Assembly: GCA_913054485.1 (NCBI GenBank)
Contig: CAJXHQ010000230.1
Coordinates: 1 to 5,726, forward strand
Length of the DNA stretch: 5,726 bases
Source of the DNA: an uncultured Paracoccaceae bacterium
GTDB taxonomy: Bacteria > Pseudomonadota > Alphaproteobacteria > Rhodobacterales > Rhodobacteraceae
Reading direction: 5' to 3'
Positions 5,704-5,726 of this stretch are shown here, piece by piece. Position 1 is the stretch's first letter. Each line of letters begins with the position of its first letter. A model generated the notes under the pieces. That model ran no database searches, was not told the origin of the DNA, and worked only from the letters and a program-made list of their open reading frames with translations. A program made the translations under genes and the position numbers.

Positions 5704-5726
5704 AGATCGGAAGAGCACACGTCTGA
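5704..5726 (+). other. Illumina TruSeq adapter sequence (assembly contamination)
   Basis: The last 23 bases begin AGATCGGAAGAGC and continue ACACGTCTGA, which matches the start of the standard Illumina TruSeq read-1 adapter over the full length. It is not genomic DNA. It shows that the contig ends in an untrimmed read and that biological sequence stops at about 5703. Confidence 0.98.

Overview
The window is GC-rich alphaproteobacterial DNA, most likely from the Roseobacter group of the Rhodobacteraceae. The reasons are a DUF1476/ATP-synthase zeta-subunit gene (a family largely confined to alphaproteobacteria) next to purC, the style of the betaine-homocysteine methyltransferase with its Arg-rich tail, and the codon usage. 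Genus is not determined. The last 23 bases are an Illumina TruSeq adapter, so this is the end of a draft contig and the biological sequence stops at about 5703.

Layout: (1) 1-700, minus strand: purC, SAICAR synthetase, cut by the left edge with only its last residues missing. (2) 701-988: divergent promoter region. (3) 989-1306, plus strand: small inhibitory zeta subunit of the F1Fo-ATP synthase. (4) 1307-1554: a strong hairpin, then the leader of the next gene. (5) 1555-3447, plus strand: a compact MprF-like membrane protein, with one flippase-type membrane block joined directly to a cytosolic aminoacyl-phosphatidylglycerol synthase domain. (6) about 3511-4530, plus strand: zinc-dependent betaine-homocysteine S-methyltransferase. 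Its reading frame is intact, but there is no standard start codon in frame at the expected place. (7) 4554-4578: textbook rho-independent terminator. (8) 4577-5080, minus strand: GNAT acetyltransferase. (9) 5247-5624, minus strand: small VOC/glyoxalase-fold protein. (10) 5625-5703: promoter and perfect palindromic operator for the VOC gene, and the first 13 codons of a probable divergent gene. (11) 5704-5726: adapter.

The genes are mostly housekeeping (purine synthesis, control of ATP synthase, methionine regeneration from betaine) plus a membrane-lipid modification gene and two small accessory enzymes. They do not form one pathway. I see no mobile element, CRISPR array, tRNA or rRNA, and no convincing new multi-gene system. 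The points most worth checking are the damaged or non-canonical start of the methyltransferase gene, the compact MprF architecture, the palindromic operator between the VOC gene and the truncated divergent frame, and the adapter contamination.
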